A DNA stretch of 64,000 nucleotides from an uncultured Candidatus Melainabacteria bacterium (GTDB taxonomy: Bacteria > Cyanobacteriota > Vampirovibrionia > Gastranaerophilales > Gastranaerophilaceae), in the NCBI GenBank assembly GCA_934754775.1, contig CAKVIM010000003.1:1-64000 (forward strand), written 5' to 3'. The notes beneath the pieces are model-generated. The model was given only the letters and a program-made list of their open reading frames with translations. It was not told the origin of the DNA and searched no databases. Position 1 is the stretch's first letter; each line of letters opens with the position of its first letter. Both the position numbers and the translations under genes were made by a program. This document shows positions 43,677 to 50,957 of the stretch, one piece after another.

Positions 43677-44486
43677 TTATAAATAGCATTTAGGTTCTTG
43701 TCCGTTAACTCCTGCGTAAAGCTCTACATACTGTTTTGCAGGGCTTGAATCAATCTTTGTGAATAAAACTTCTTCAATCTGGAAGAAACCTACGTCACCG
43801 GTCATCTCAACAGAAATTTTGATTGGTTTTCTTTCTCCGTGCTGAATTCTTATTCTGTCAATAGCGTTAGCAGAATATTTGTGAATATCGCCGACCTTTG
43901 GGGTTGTGTTCATAGAAAGCGGAATTCTTGCTCTGCCTTTGGTCATATCGCAACCGTCTGCAATTAGGATTATGCCGGCTTCAATTGAATGAATTTTTCT
44001 TGATGCCATGTGTCCGATGATTGATTCGATTACGACAGAACGAATAACAACACGTTTGTGCATATCATCAGGGAATACGTACATAAGAGCACGCTCGATT
44101 AGTGGTTTTGCAAGGATTACAGACATTTCTTCGTGACCTTGACGTCCAATCATCATACCCAAATCGTGCATTAAACCTGATAAAATTGCTGCACATAAAC
44201 TGTCCTCAAACGTCCCGATTTCTTCGGTTTCAAGTGACGTTTTTATCCCGCATTCGTGCAAAATATTAAGCATTTTGATTGAATTAGCGGCAACTTGTCG
44301 CATGTGAACCGGACCGTGGTCGTTGTAGCCAAGTCGTTTTATGGAAACGTTGTTGGCATAGTCTTGCATCTCTTGAAGCTCTGCGTCCTCGAAGAGATAG
44401 TTAACCAATTTCAGACAATTGGGGTTATTTTGTAGTCTTTTGAGAATCTTAGATTCTACTGATATTTCTTTTACTGATTTCATCAT
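43677..44486 (-). CDS. HD-domain phosphohydrolase
   Basis: 269 residues. Metal ligands of an HD domain are visible as YNDHGPVHMRQVAAN (His), LSGLMHDLGMMIGRQGHEE (the HD pair near 120) and IADGCDMTKGRARIP (final Asp). Such proteins hydrolyse phosphodiesters or nucleotides; the GHEE after HD fits the uncharacterised archaeal/cyanobacterial metal-dependent HD group. It heads a possible run of minus-strand genes with the GNAT-like and kinase-like genes, though 54 bp separate it from them. Substrate unknown. Confidence 0.87.
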   Translation of the reverse strand: MMKSVKEISVESKILKRLQNNPNCLKLVNYLFEDAELQEMQDYANNVSIKRLGYNDHGPVHMRQVAANSIKMLNILHECGIKTSLETEEIGTFEDSLCAAILSGLMHDLGMMIGRQGHEEMSVILAKPLIERALMYVFPDDMHKRVVIRSVVIESIIGHMASRKIHSIEAGIILIADGCDMTKGRARIPLSMNTTPKVGDIHKYSANAIDRIRIQHGERKPIKISVEMTGDVGFFQIEEVLFTKIDSSPAKQYVELYAGVNGQEPKCYL

Positions 44487-44567
44487 AGCTCTACTTATAT
44501 TTTAGCATAGTTTTTGGATAAAATAAACTGCTTGATTGAGAATTGATGATTGAGGTAAAATCAAAGA

Positions 44568-45248
44568 ATGACAAATTTTGATTTTTTGAAGAAGATTGAC
44601 GGAAATTTATACGAAATAATAACAGAGGCGGAAAAACTTTATACGTCTGAATTTTTTGAACAGTGCATGGGGCAGACCAGAAGGTTTGGGGAGCAGATGT
44701 GCAAATCCATAATGGCTGATAGAAGGCTTATGGATGGAAGTTTTGACGATATGATTGCGACTTTGAAGGATAGGGCTACAACTATGCCGGAAAAAGAATT
44801 CGTGGATGATTTGTATTTTTTGAAAAAACAGGGCAATCTTTCTGTGCATTCTTCTGTTGTGAAAAAAGATGGCGTGGTGGCTTTGGAGTGCTTGCAAAGG
44901 GCATTTGAGGCTGCGATTAATTATGTTGTTTTTTATAAAAAGGGAAGTAAAAGTATACTTAAGAAGCAGTATGATGTGGAACTTTTGGTTACGGGAAAAG
45001 CTAGCTTGAGGGAAAAATACGAGGCAGAAAAAGTAAACGAAAAGAGTGCGAAAAAGAATGTTGGCGGCGAGAAGCGGGCGAATAATGCGGCTAAAAAGTC
45101 GACAGCAAAGAAGGTTCAACAATCTTACGCAATGAAACCAAAACCGCAAAAGAACAAAAAGGGCGTCACTCCGTTTTGGATATTTGTGGGCATTTCTGCA
45201 ATAATTTCAGTCGTTCTAATGCTCGCTATCTTTCTTGTGTTGATTTAG
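44568..45248 (+). CDS. DUF4145-like protein with C-terminal membrane anchor
   Basis: 226 residues. The first 130 form a helical domain like DUF4145, a module also found at the start of some type I restriction subunits: ARRFGEQMCKSIM-type helix, then DDLYFLKKQGNLSVHSS. A Lys/Ala-rich linker (140-195) leads to one membrane helix (about 203-224) at the C-terminus with the bulk in the cytoplasm. Function unknown. It ends over the last 33 bp of the phosphatase remnant on the opposite strand, just outside the defence island. Confidence 0.72.
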   Translation: MTNFDFLKKIDGNLYEIITEAEKLYTSEFFEQCMGQTRRFGEQMCKSIMADRRLMDGSFDDMIATLKDRATTMPEKEFVDDLYFLKKQGNLSVHSSVVKKDGVVALECLQRAFEAAINYVVFYKKGSKSILKKQYDVELLVTGKASLREKYEAEKVNEKSAKKNVGGEKRANNAAKKSTAKKVQQSYAMKPKPQKNKKGVTPFWIFVGISAIISVVLMLAIFLVLI

Positions 45249-45560
45249 GCTGTCTGTATGGATTTTGTAATATCTATGAAGAATTCTTTGAGTCTTAAAA
45301 GCTGTTAAGGGAGAAAATGGATATTTACTGCATCCGGTATCAATTACAATCTTATTATCTTCGCTATATGATTTTTTAAATGTGGTATGTCCAAAAACTA
45401 CGGTGTATTTAAGTTTATGCATATTATTTATAAAATTATCTCTAATTATGAGTATATAAAAAGTATCTTGTTCTTTAATAAATTTATCAGGTCTAATTCC
45501 CGCATGAACAAACAAATACTTTTCTGTTAAATAATATGGTTTTAAATTTTTAAAAAAATA
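45216..45560 (-). pseudogene. Truncated PPP-family metallophosphatase (C-terminal half)
   Basis: The frame reads FFKNLKPYYLTEKYLFVHAG, then IRPDKF, IRDNFIN, VVFGHTTFKK and NKIVIDTGC, the second half of a calcineurin-like serine/threonine phosphatase or ApaH-like enzyme (FVHAG, GHT and DTG are metal-site motifs). The front half, with GDxHG and GDxxDRG, is missing: upstream in frame there is a TAA near 45555 and then low-complexity DNA with an inverted repeat (GGGGAAAGCGTAAGCGTCCC, 45617-45636). No ATG start remains. It lies beside the left boundary of the island, so truncation may be linked to its arrival. Confidence 0.8.
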
Positions 45561-45742
45561 TTATTTAAAACAATTTTCAATTTTCCACTTTCAATTTTCC
45601 ATTGAAAAAATGTAAAGTGGGGAAAGCGTAAGCGTCCCTACATTTTTGAATTGTTAATGGGGGTGGGCATTACATTTGTTGTTCATCTTTTGTGATATTG
45701 ATAAAATAAAAAAGGCTAGAACTCTTGTCCAGCCTTTTTTTT

Positions 45743-45770
45743 AAATGGTGGGTGTGGAGGGACTCGAACC
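45743..45770. repeat. Left att-like repeat (tRNA-Lys 3' fragment)
   Basis: Perfect 28-bp match to 49848-49875. Only the T-arm and acceptor portion is present; after GAACC the sequence departs at once from the tRNA. A terminator (AAAGGCT...AGCCTTTTTT, 45711-45740) lies on the outer side, as it would for the original chromosomal tRNA end. Confidence 0.82.
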
Positions 45771-46120
45771 GGAGATGATAAAATTTATTGATATAGTTGG
45801 TTTATAGATTATTAAAACTTTAATTTCTCACGAACCCCAATATTTGATATTATTCGCCAAAACTCAATAATTACAAGCATTTTTCAATATCATACTTAAT
45901 TATTTATTCAACAGTAAATTAATAAATTAACTTACTATGTCATTGTATATTGTATCGTACAAACCCAATAATCTCAAGAGTTTGGAACCGAACAATTTTA
46001 AAAACGGCTTATAACACAATGGCTACAATATGAATAAACGATTTTGCAAATCGTCAAAACTCAATGTTTTCGGTTCGGATTAGTTTAAGTTTTGCAAAAT
46101 TTGGCTAATATGGTATGAAA
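45771..46120. other. Non-coding left part of the island
   Basis: 350 bp, very AT-rich. Short variants of CAAAACTCAAT occur at about 45859 and 46052, with the similar CCCAATA at 45836 and 45964. A hairpin ACGATTT-TGC-AAATCGT (46039-46055) and an outer inverted pair GAACCGAAC/TTCGGTTCG lie past the OLD-like gene's stop on the minus strand and may end the operon. No gene seen. Confidence 0.4.
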
Positions 46121-47581
46121 CTATAAATATTTTCTTAGATCTGCTAAAAATGCTTCATATGCAATATTATTATCTTGTTTCCATTTTGCAAAAAATTTTG
46201 ATAATCCTCGTCCAAAATTTTCTTTTCTTTCTTTATACCAATTTTTGAGCCTATTCATGTCATCTGGATTGTCCATGTAATTATTAAAACATACATTATA
46301 ATCAAATAACTGGTCATTTTGCCAGAAAGAATCATTATCGGGCAAATTATAAAGGAATTTAAACATAACCATTTCAGGTGGACATTCCCCAGGAAGAAAT
46401 ATAACATTTTTTAAATTTTTGTATTGTGATTTATTTCTGCAATCTCCATCGAGTACAAATATAAAATTATCAAAACATTTTAACTTGCTTTCAGCGAGTT
46501 GTGCAATACAACCATCATTCATATTGTTGTAGTTTATATGAATCTTATTACTAATATCCGTTCTTTTGATTAGTCCTTTTATCCACAAAGCCGCCAATTC
46601 ATCTTCACATATAACTTGTTTCAAAGATTCTTTTAATTCATTCTTCTGTTTTGCTTCAACACGAATTTTATGTTGTATATAATCAAATGTAGCGTCTTTC
46701 TTATTAACAACTTTGCCATTACTTAACTCTAAAAAATTAATTTTTACATCAGAATAATTTTTATCAAATAAATATTTTATTATTTCTAATGAATGTGTTG
46801 TAAATATTATCTGTATATTATATGCCTTAGCGTATTTATATAATCTTCCAATTAAATTTAATTGTGCAGCAGGGAATGATGTTGCTTCTAATTCATCAAT
46901 TAATAATATTCCTCCATTGTTATATATATTTTTGAAAGACATAATTGCAGTAATAATTTGTCCTATGTTATCTTGTCCTGCAGAATTACCAGCAGCAGCA
47001 TAGTTGTCAGTTTTCATCCCAATATAGTTTTTATTCTGTGTAATAACTCTCTCAACATCGTTATTATTATCATTTACAACCATAATATTCTTTACTTCAT
47101 TTATATAAAAGTTCTTATCCGCTACAGATAATTCACTATTGATTGTATTAAACTTTGTTTCACTTGCATTTGGAAATAATCTTTTTAATCCTAAATATAT
47201 TACGGGATGCGGATATTTATTTTTTCGACCGTTAATATCAAATTTTAGTCTGTTTGCGGTCGGCATAAAACGAGTTTTAACATTAAATACTATTGGTTCA
47301 TCATCCAGATTTTCTTGTATAAAACCATCATATTCATAAGAATTACTATAATCATGTTCAGGGCATAATCTAAAAACCTCGTTTTGTATAGTAGAAAATT
47401 CTTTATTTAGCAAAGATTTTTGATTTTTGTCTGGGCTTGTAAAAAAATGTCCTGCCAAACCCAATATAGAAGATTTTCCTGTTCCATTTAAACCTGATAT
47501 GACGGTTAAACTATCGCCAAATTCAATGGTTTGATCTTCTATATGCCTAAAGTTCTTTATATGAAGAGATTTTAATTTCAT
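46121..47581 (-). CDS. OLD-like AAA ATPase with TOPRIM domain (putative anti-phage nuclease)
   Basis: 486 residues. N-terminal ABC-type ATPase: LKSLHIKNFRHIEDQTIEFG, Walker A SGLNGTGKSS (30-39), a long central region, the NSAGQDNIGQI signature, Walker B GGILLIDELEAT and the switch His in IIFTTHSLEI. The C-terminal part has VICEDELAALW (acidic Glu of TOPRIM) and FVLDGDCRNKSQ (DxD), the catalytic pair of OLD-family nucleases. OLD proteins act in phage defence, often with a partner. Here it starts 3 bp after the methyltransferase stop, so it belongs to the restriction-modification operon, which is an unusual third component. Confidence 0.8.
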   Translation of the reverse strand: MKLKSLHIKNFRHIEDQTIEFGDSLTVISGLNGTGKSSILGLAGHFFTSPDKNQKSLLNKEFSTIQNEVFRLCPEHDYSNSYEYDGFIQENLDDEPIVFNVKTRFMPTANRLKFDINGRKNKYPHPVIYLGLKRLFPNASETKFNTINSELSVADKNFYINEVKNIMVVNDNNNDVERVITQNKNYIGMKTDNYAAAGNSAGQDNIGQIITAIMSFKNIYNNGGILLIDELEATSFPAAQLNLIGRLYKYAKAYNIQIIFTTHSLEIIKYLFDKNYSDVKINFLELSNGKVVNKKDATFDYIQHKIRVEAKQKNELKESLKQVICEDELAALWIKGLIKRTDISNKIHINYNNMNDGCIAQLAESKLKCFDNFIFVLDGDCRNKSQYKNLKNVIFLPGECPPEMVMFKFLYNLPDNDSFWQNDQLFDYNVCFNNYMDNPDDMNRLKNWYKERKENFGRGLSKFFAKWKQDNNIAYEAFLADLRKYL

Positions 47582-47584
47582 ATT

Positions 47585-48619
47585 TTAAAAATTAACTAAT
47601 AACCTTTCCTTTAATTCTATATTAGATAATATTGGCATTAAATCTTGCATAATTTTACTTGCAAGAGCATAGGCCATATTTACAGGAACGGCATTTCCTA
47701 CCATTTTATAGCCATCTGCCACACTTGAATATTTGAAGATAAAATCATCAGGGAATGTTTGTATTCTTGCACATTCTCTTAACGACAACCTTCTATACAA
47801 ATGCTCTTGACCTTTTGCAAATTCTCTTTTATTTTGCTCAATAAAGGTCATTTTAGGTGCTTGTGGATGAATTGGTGCATGTCTACCGCCTGCTTGTATT
47901 GTAAATGATGGCTCATCCCAAGCTCTAACTCTGTTTCTTGACATAAATATTGTTGAAAATCCGCCTATCATATATTCATGATTAGGTACTTTGCACAAAT
48001 TACCATTTGTATAATTTTTTTCTTTTGCCGGAATTGCAGAATTTTTCAAATCCCAAATAGCATCTTTTAATACCGGCTTATATTCGTGTATTTTGGGAAA
48101 TTCAAAAGTCATATTTAAGTCGTTTCTATATCCGACAAAAATAACCCTTTTTCTATCTTGTGGAACGTTATAGTTATTTGCATTTATCAAACGAAAACTT
48201 AAATTATAACCTGATTCTCTAAATAATTTTTTGATATTTGCCAATGCTTCAGAATGTCTTTGAGCAAGCATTCCCTCAACATTTTCAGCCAAAAAGAATA
48301 ATGGTTTTTTATCTCGTAAAATTCTTATAAACTCATAAAATAGTTGTCCTCTTTCATCTTCAATTCCCCTTAATGCTCCCGCTTCGCTCCAACTTTGGCA
48401 AGGTGGACCCCCGATAATTCCTATACATTCGGGAATATCAATAGAAGGAACATTTCTAATACTTCTTTTATCTAAATATGTATTAGGGAAATTGTATTCA
48501 AAAGTTTCCCAGATAGATGAATCGTATTCATTTGCCCAAATAATATCAAATCCGGCTTGTTCAAATCCTTTGTCTAATCCACCCGCACCTGAAAATAAAC
48601 TTACTACTCTTTTATCCAT
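47585..48619 (-). CDS. DNA (cytosine-5) methyltransferase of the type II system
   Basis: 344 residues. Motif [21 protein letters not shown], motif IV with the catalytic Cys in [16 protein letters not shown], motif [11 protein letters not shown], motif [16 protein letters not shown], the variable target-recognition region, and motifs IX-X ([18 protein letters not shown] and [14 protein letters not shown]). The enzyme methylates the C5 of cytosine in the site cut by the cognate nuclease. Its start overlaps the endonuclease stop by 8 bp. If the nuclease is NgoPII-like, the target should be GGCC, an inference from the family. Confidence 0.95.
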   Translation of the reverse strand: MDKRVVSLFSGAGGLDKGFEQAGFDIIWANEYDSSIWETFEYNFPNTYLDKRSIRNVPSIDIPECIGIIGGPPCQSWSEAGALRGIEDERGQLFYEFIRILRDKKPLFFLAENVEGMLAQRHSEALANIKKLFRESGYNLSFRLINANNYNVPQDRKRVIFVGYRNDLNMTFEFPKIHEYKPVLKDAIWDLKNSAIPAKEKNYTNGNLCKVPNHEYMIGGFSTIFMSRNRVRAWDEPSFTIQAGGRHAPIHPQAPKMTFIEQNKREFAKGQEHLYRRLSLRECARIQTFPDDFIFKYSSVADGYKMVGNAVPVNMAYALASKIMQDLMPILSNIELKERLLVNF

Positions 48620-49472
48620 GATATAACTCCATAAATTTAACAGGTATTAATTGTGCTGGATTATTAGGATTTCTTATTTGTATATCATGAATAAAGAAAT
48701 TTTTATCATCTTTTAGTGATAACAAATTTCTTTTATCTTCATCAGAAAATTGTTCAAATTTATCTGCTTTCATTACACAATAAAATTTAAAATCTGATGA
48801 TACATTCTGTTTTGGAAGATAATCAAATACTTTTTTAGGGTGAAATATTGACCACATGCCCCTAACTCTTAAATCCGTTATTCCAAGTGGATCGACTTTT
48901 TTAATTTTCCCAAGTTCATTTGTTTCTGCTAATTCTATACAAGGAATAGAATGTAAACCGTCAACAATAGTATTTTTAATTCGCTCGTAAATACCTTTAT
49001 CGGCAGCATAACAATCACCATAAACAAACCAAAGTTCTTTTAAATGTGTATCGTTGGTGTTACCAATAATATAAATAATATCTTTAACATCCCAATTTTC
49101 ACAAGTTCTACACTCGTTTGTAATCATTGTGCTATCAGCATAAAGTTTATCTTTCGGGTAAGAACTGTTTAATGCTAAAGCACTTGCATTACCCTGAACC
49201 TTTTTAACTTCAATAGCATCACCATTTTTCAAGATAATATCAGGTGGATTATTTTGATTTCCTGTGTACGAAAAGACTTCATTATAGACATTTAGTCTTG
49301 AATATTCATCTTCATACATAAGGGTATTAGCAAATAAATCTTTTATATATACTTCTAAAGCATTACCAACACCGTTTACTCTATTTCTGCCTGAATAATG
49401 AGCAGTTAATGCTATTACAGGATTTTCTACTAAATTTTTAATTGCAATTAAAATATTTGAAGCCATTTCCAT
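48612..49472 (-). CDS. Type II restriction endonuclease, NgoPII family
   Basis: 286 residues. The region [17 protein letters not shown] near 75-91 is the PD-(D/E)xK active site. Blocks such as [41 protein letters not shown] and [15 protein letters not shown] agree with what I recall of R.NgoPII (GGCC). It is first in the operon, so the nuclease is translated before the methylase; this order usually needs control of nuclease level, and no C-protein gene is visible. Identification is from memory of the family. Confidence 0.85.
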   Translation of the reverse strand: MEMASNILIAIKNLVENPVIALTAHYSGRNRVNGVGNALEVYIKDLFANTLMYEDEYSRLNVYNEVFSYTGNQNNPPDIILKNGDAIEVKKVQGNASALALNSSYPKDKLYADSTMITNECRTCENWDVKDIIYIIGNTNDTHLKELWFVYGDCYAADKGIYERIKNTIVDGLHSIPCIELAETNELGKIKKVDPLGITDLRVRGMWSIFHPKKVFDYLPKQNVSSDFKFYCVMKADKFEQFSDEDKRNLLSLKDDKNFFIHDIQIRNPNNPAQLIPVKFMELYHG

Positions 49473-49847
49473 ACCCCACTATATTTAAGTATATAATAAA
49501 ATTACAAATAATGGATATTTATTAAGTTTATTAATTTTCTTTTGACTAAAATTTTTAAATTTAAAGAAGCTGAAAAATACCACACTGTTTGTGAAATTTG
49601 AAAAATTTTATAAAATCAATTTAAAATAGACTAATAATGCACTTTTTCAAGATTGGAAGGTGACGGAAGTTAAACGGAAGTTTCAAAATGGTAGGGTACA
49701 AAAATCTTAAACTTAAAAATTCGCAAAAAATATTATAAACATTGGCATTTGGCGATTTGTACCAAAGTGTCTGTGATTTCCAAACTACTTGTGAAAAAAT
49801 ATGTGATATCGATAAAATAAAAAAAGACTCTTTAACGGAGTCTTTTA
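49473..49847. other. Non-coding right part of the island
   Basis: 375 bp of AT-rich DNA upstream of the endonuclease gene. Frames present are low-complexity. It ends in a hairpin terminator for tRNA-Lys on the minus strand (AAAAGACTC at 49822-49830 pairs with GAGTCTTTT at 49838-49846, followed by a T-run). I looked for a remnant integrase C-terminus near the att repeat and found nothing convincing. Confidence 0.45.
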
Positions 49848-49850
49848 AAA

Positions 49851-49926
49851 TGGTGGGTGTGGAGGGACTCGAACCCTCGACCAATTGATTAAGAGTCAAC
49901 TGCGCTACCAACTGCGCCACGCACCC
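49851..49926 (-). tRNA. tRNA-Lys (anticodon CTT), CCA encoded
   Basis: Minus-strand cloverleaf: acceptor GGGTGCG/CACACCC, D-arm GCGC-AGTTGGTA-GCGC, anticodon arm GTTGA-CTCTTAA-TCAAT with anticodon CTT, T-arm GAGGG-TTCGAGT-CCCTC, discriminator A, then CCA in the DNA (49853-49851). Acceptor pair 6-67 is a C-A mismatch, the single irregularity. Followed by an intrinsic terminator. It is intact although the island uses its 3' end as boundary. Confidence 0.95.
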
Positions 49927-50060
49927 ATGTTATTTAGTTGTCTATTTGTAGTACGCAGTTGGTTATCTTGTAAACGGCTCGTCTCACTGTCGTTCGAACT
50001 CACCTACTCCATCTTCGGACTTGACATTTAGTCAACTCCTCAGCGGAGTCCTACGCACCC
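49927..50060 (-). repeat. tRNA-Lys-derived mosaic segment 5' of the tRNA gene
   Basis: Read on the minus strand from 50060: GGGTGCGTAG copies the first acceptor strand, preceded by a leader (CAACTGAATATAT) like that of the real gene (CAACTAAATAACAT). Then come the hairpins ACTCC-GCTGA-GGAGT and TTGAC-TAAAT-GTCAA, a TTCGAAC, and an inverted D-arm (plus strand CGCAGTTGGT at 49954-49963, inverse of 49907-49916) before the true leader. It cannot form a cloverleaf. See the matching arrangement at tRNA-Phe. Confidence 0.6.
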
Positions 50061-50189
50061 ATATATTCAGTTGTTTAATACTACGCTAATCGTTAATATA
50101 CGTCAACGCAACAAAATTATATTATCACAAACAATTTTTATTTCAAATACCTAGCAAAAAATTTTTTTACCTGTTTTTATAATAGCATA

Positions 50190-50531
50190 ATGAATATTTC
50201 AAAAATCCAGAATACAACAAGTTTTTATAACAATCCGCAGCCACAGAAACGTGAATTTATTGATGTTCTGTCTGAGAATGTTCGTAATCCCAGAGATGTT
50301 CAAGACTGCGTCGCCGTTCCTCGTGGGATTTTTAAAGCATATCTTTATTTAATGGCAGGGAGTTCCGTTCTCATGCTTGCAAATCTTATTCCGCAAAAAG
50401 CAAAAGCTGCCAGAACTGCGACCAACATTGTCGGAATAGTTTTGAATTTTCTAAGTGCAATTTATTTCGCAAAACCTTTCGCATTAAAAGGTTTGTCGCC
50501 AACGGTTAATCGAGAAGATATGAAAAAATAA
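50190..50531 (+). CDS. Small hypothetical membrane protein
   Basis: 113 residues. The N-terminus MNISKIQNTTSFYNNPQPQ looks like the leader of the FKG/FKA proteins, with SFY at the motif position. Two hydrophobic stretches at about 48-64 (FKAYLYLMAGSSVLMLANL) and 74-93 (ATNIVGIVLNFLSAIYF) would make a membrane hairpin. Followed by a strong terminator. Family not recognised. Confidence 0.68.
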   Translation: MNISKIQNTTSFYNNPQPQKREFIDVLSENVRNPRDVQDCVAVPRGIFKAYLYLMAGSSVLMLANLIPQKAKAARTATNIVGIVLNFLSAIYFAKPFALKGLSPTVNREDMKK

Positions 50532-50557
50532 AAAACATAATAATAAAAAAGACAAAT

Positions 50558-50587
50558 AAAAAAGGGTAGCAATCGCTACCCTTTTTT
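50558..50587. terminator. Bidirectional intrinsic terminator
   Basis: Stem AAAAAAGGGTAGC/GCTACCCTTTTTT (13 bp, perfect), loop AATC, between the small membrane protein gene (plus) and the winged-helix gene (minus). Confidence 0.9.
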
Positions 50588-50609
50588 AAACTTATTCAGT
50601 TAAATCGAA

Positions 50610-50837
50610 CTATCTTAATTTTACAGTTACTGATTTAGCTTTTTGAGTGTATTCTAATTTGTCTTCTCTTGATAACCAGCCTAAGCCCATTTCAGCAAAG
50701 TTTTCGTTCAAGCTCAAATCTTTTTTCATTTTGTTGATTGAAACTTCACCTTTGTTTGAAAGGTAGTTGTAAATTTGACCAGCTGATTCAATAATTTGTT
50801 CTTGAATGCCTTTTCTTTCTTCTTTAACTTTTGCCAT
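50610..50837 (-). CDS. Winged-helix protein (DUF2582-like)
   Basis: 75 residues: the helix-turn-helix is spread over SAGQIYNYLSNKGEVSINKM and LNENFAEMGLGWLSREDKL, and the final KAKSVTVKLR is the beta wing. This matches the short winged-helix proteins annotated DUF2582 (PF10771), of unknown function, common in Bacteroidetes and some cyanobacterial relatives. AAGGAG precedes the start. It stands alone. Confidence 0.8.
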   Translation of the reverse strand: MAKVKEERKGIQEQIIESAGQIYNYLSNKGEVSINKMKKDLSLNENFAEMGLGWLSREDKLEYTQKAKSVTVKLR

Positions 50838-50957
50838 TTTAAATCTCCTTCTTAAATAGTGTATGTCTGTAATAGCTTACTTGTTCATTGTATTAAAAAT
50901 TTTTTGATTTTGCAATAGTTTTGAATGCTGTTTATGATAAAATAGTCCATAAGGAGT

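Larger units (their letters stand above)
45743..49875. mobile_element. tRNA-Lys-bounded restriction/OLD island (about 4.1 kb)
   Basis: A 28-bp perfect direct repeat, 45743-45770 and 49848-49875, consists of the tRNA-Lys 3' end (CCA, acceptor strand and T-arm, seen on the plus strand as TGGTGGGTGTGGAGGGACTC+GAACC). Beyond it both copies keep a similar flank, TGTGATAT-GATAAAATAAAAAA (45691 and 49802), and a hairpin terminator with different stem sequence. Between them are three minus-strand genes (endonuclease, methyltransferase, OLD-like) and AT-richer DNA than around. This is the arrangement left by site-specific integration into a tRNA 3' end, but there is no integrase gene, so the element is either decayed or moved by a helper. 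Confidence 0.75.

Noticed and set aside
44607..45149. 180-codon frame opposite the DUF4145-like gene
   Set aside because: Antisense shadow, Phe/Leu/Ser/His-rich; the plus-strand gene has the better start and composition.
49473..49847. Remnant integrase beside the right att-like repeat
   Set aside because: No R-H-R-Y or other recombinase motif in any frame; the short frames are low-complexity.
49621..49920. 99-codon minus-strand frame starting inside tRNA-Lys
   Set aside because: Begins in the tRNA and continues into non-coding DNA; the start of the peptide (MAQLVAQLTLNQLVEGSS) is a common false call from tRNA genes.
49985..50060. A second tRNA gene before tRNA-Lys
   Set aside because: The GGGTGCG start has no pairing 3' strand, and the internal hairpins do not form D-, anticodon- and T-arms in order.
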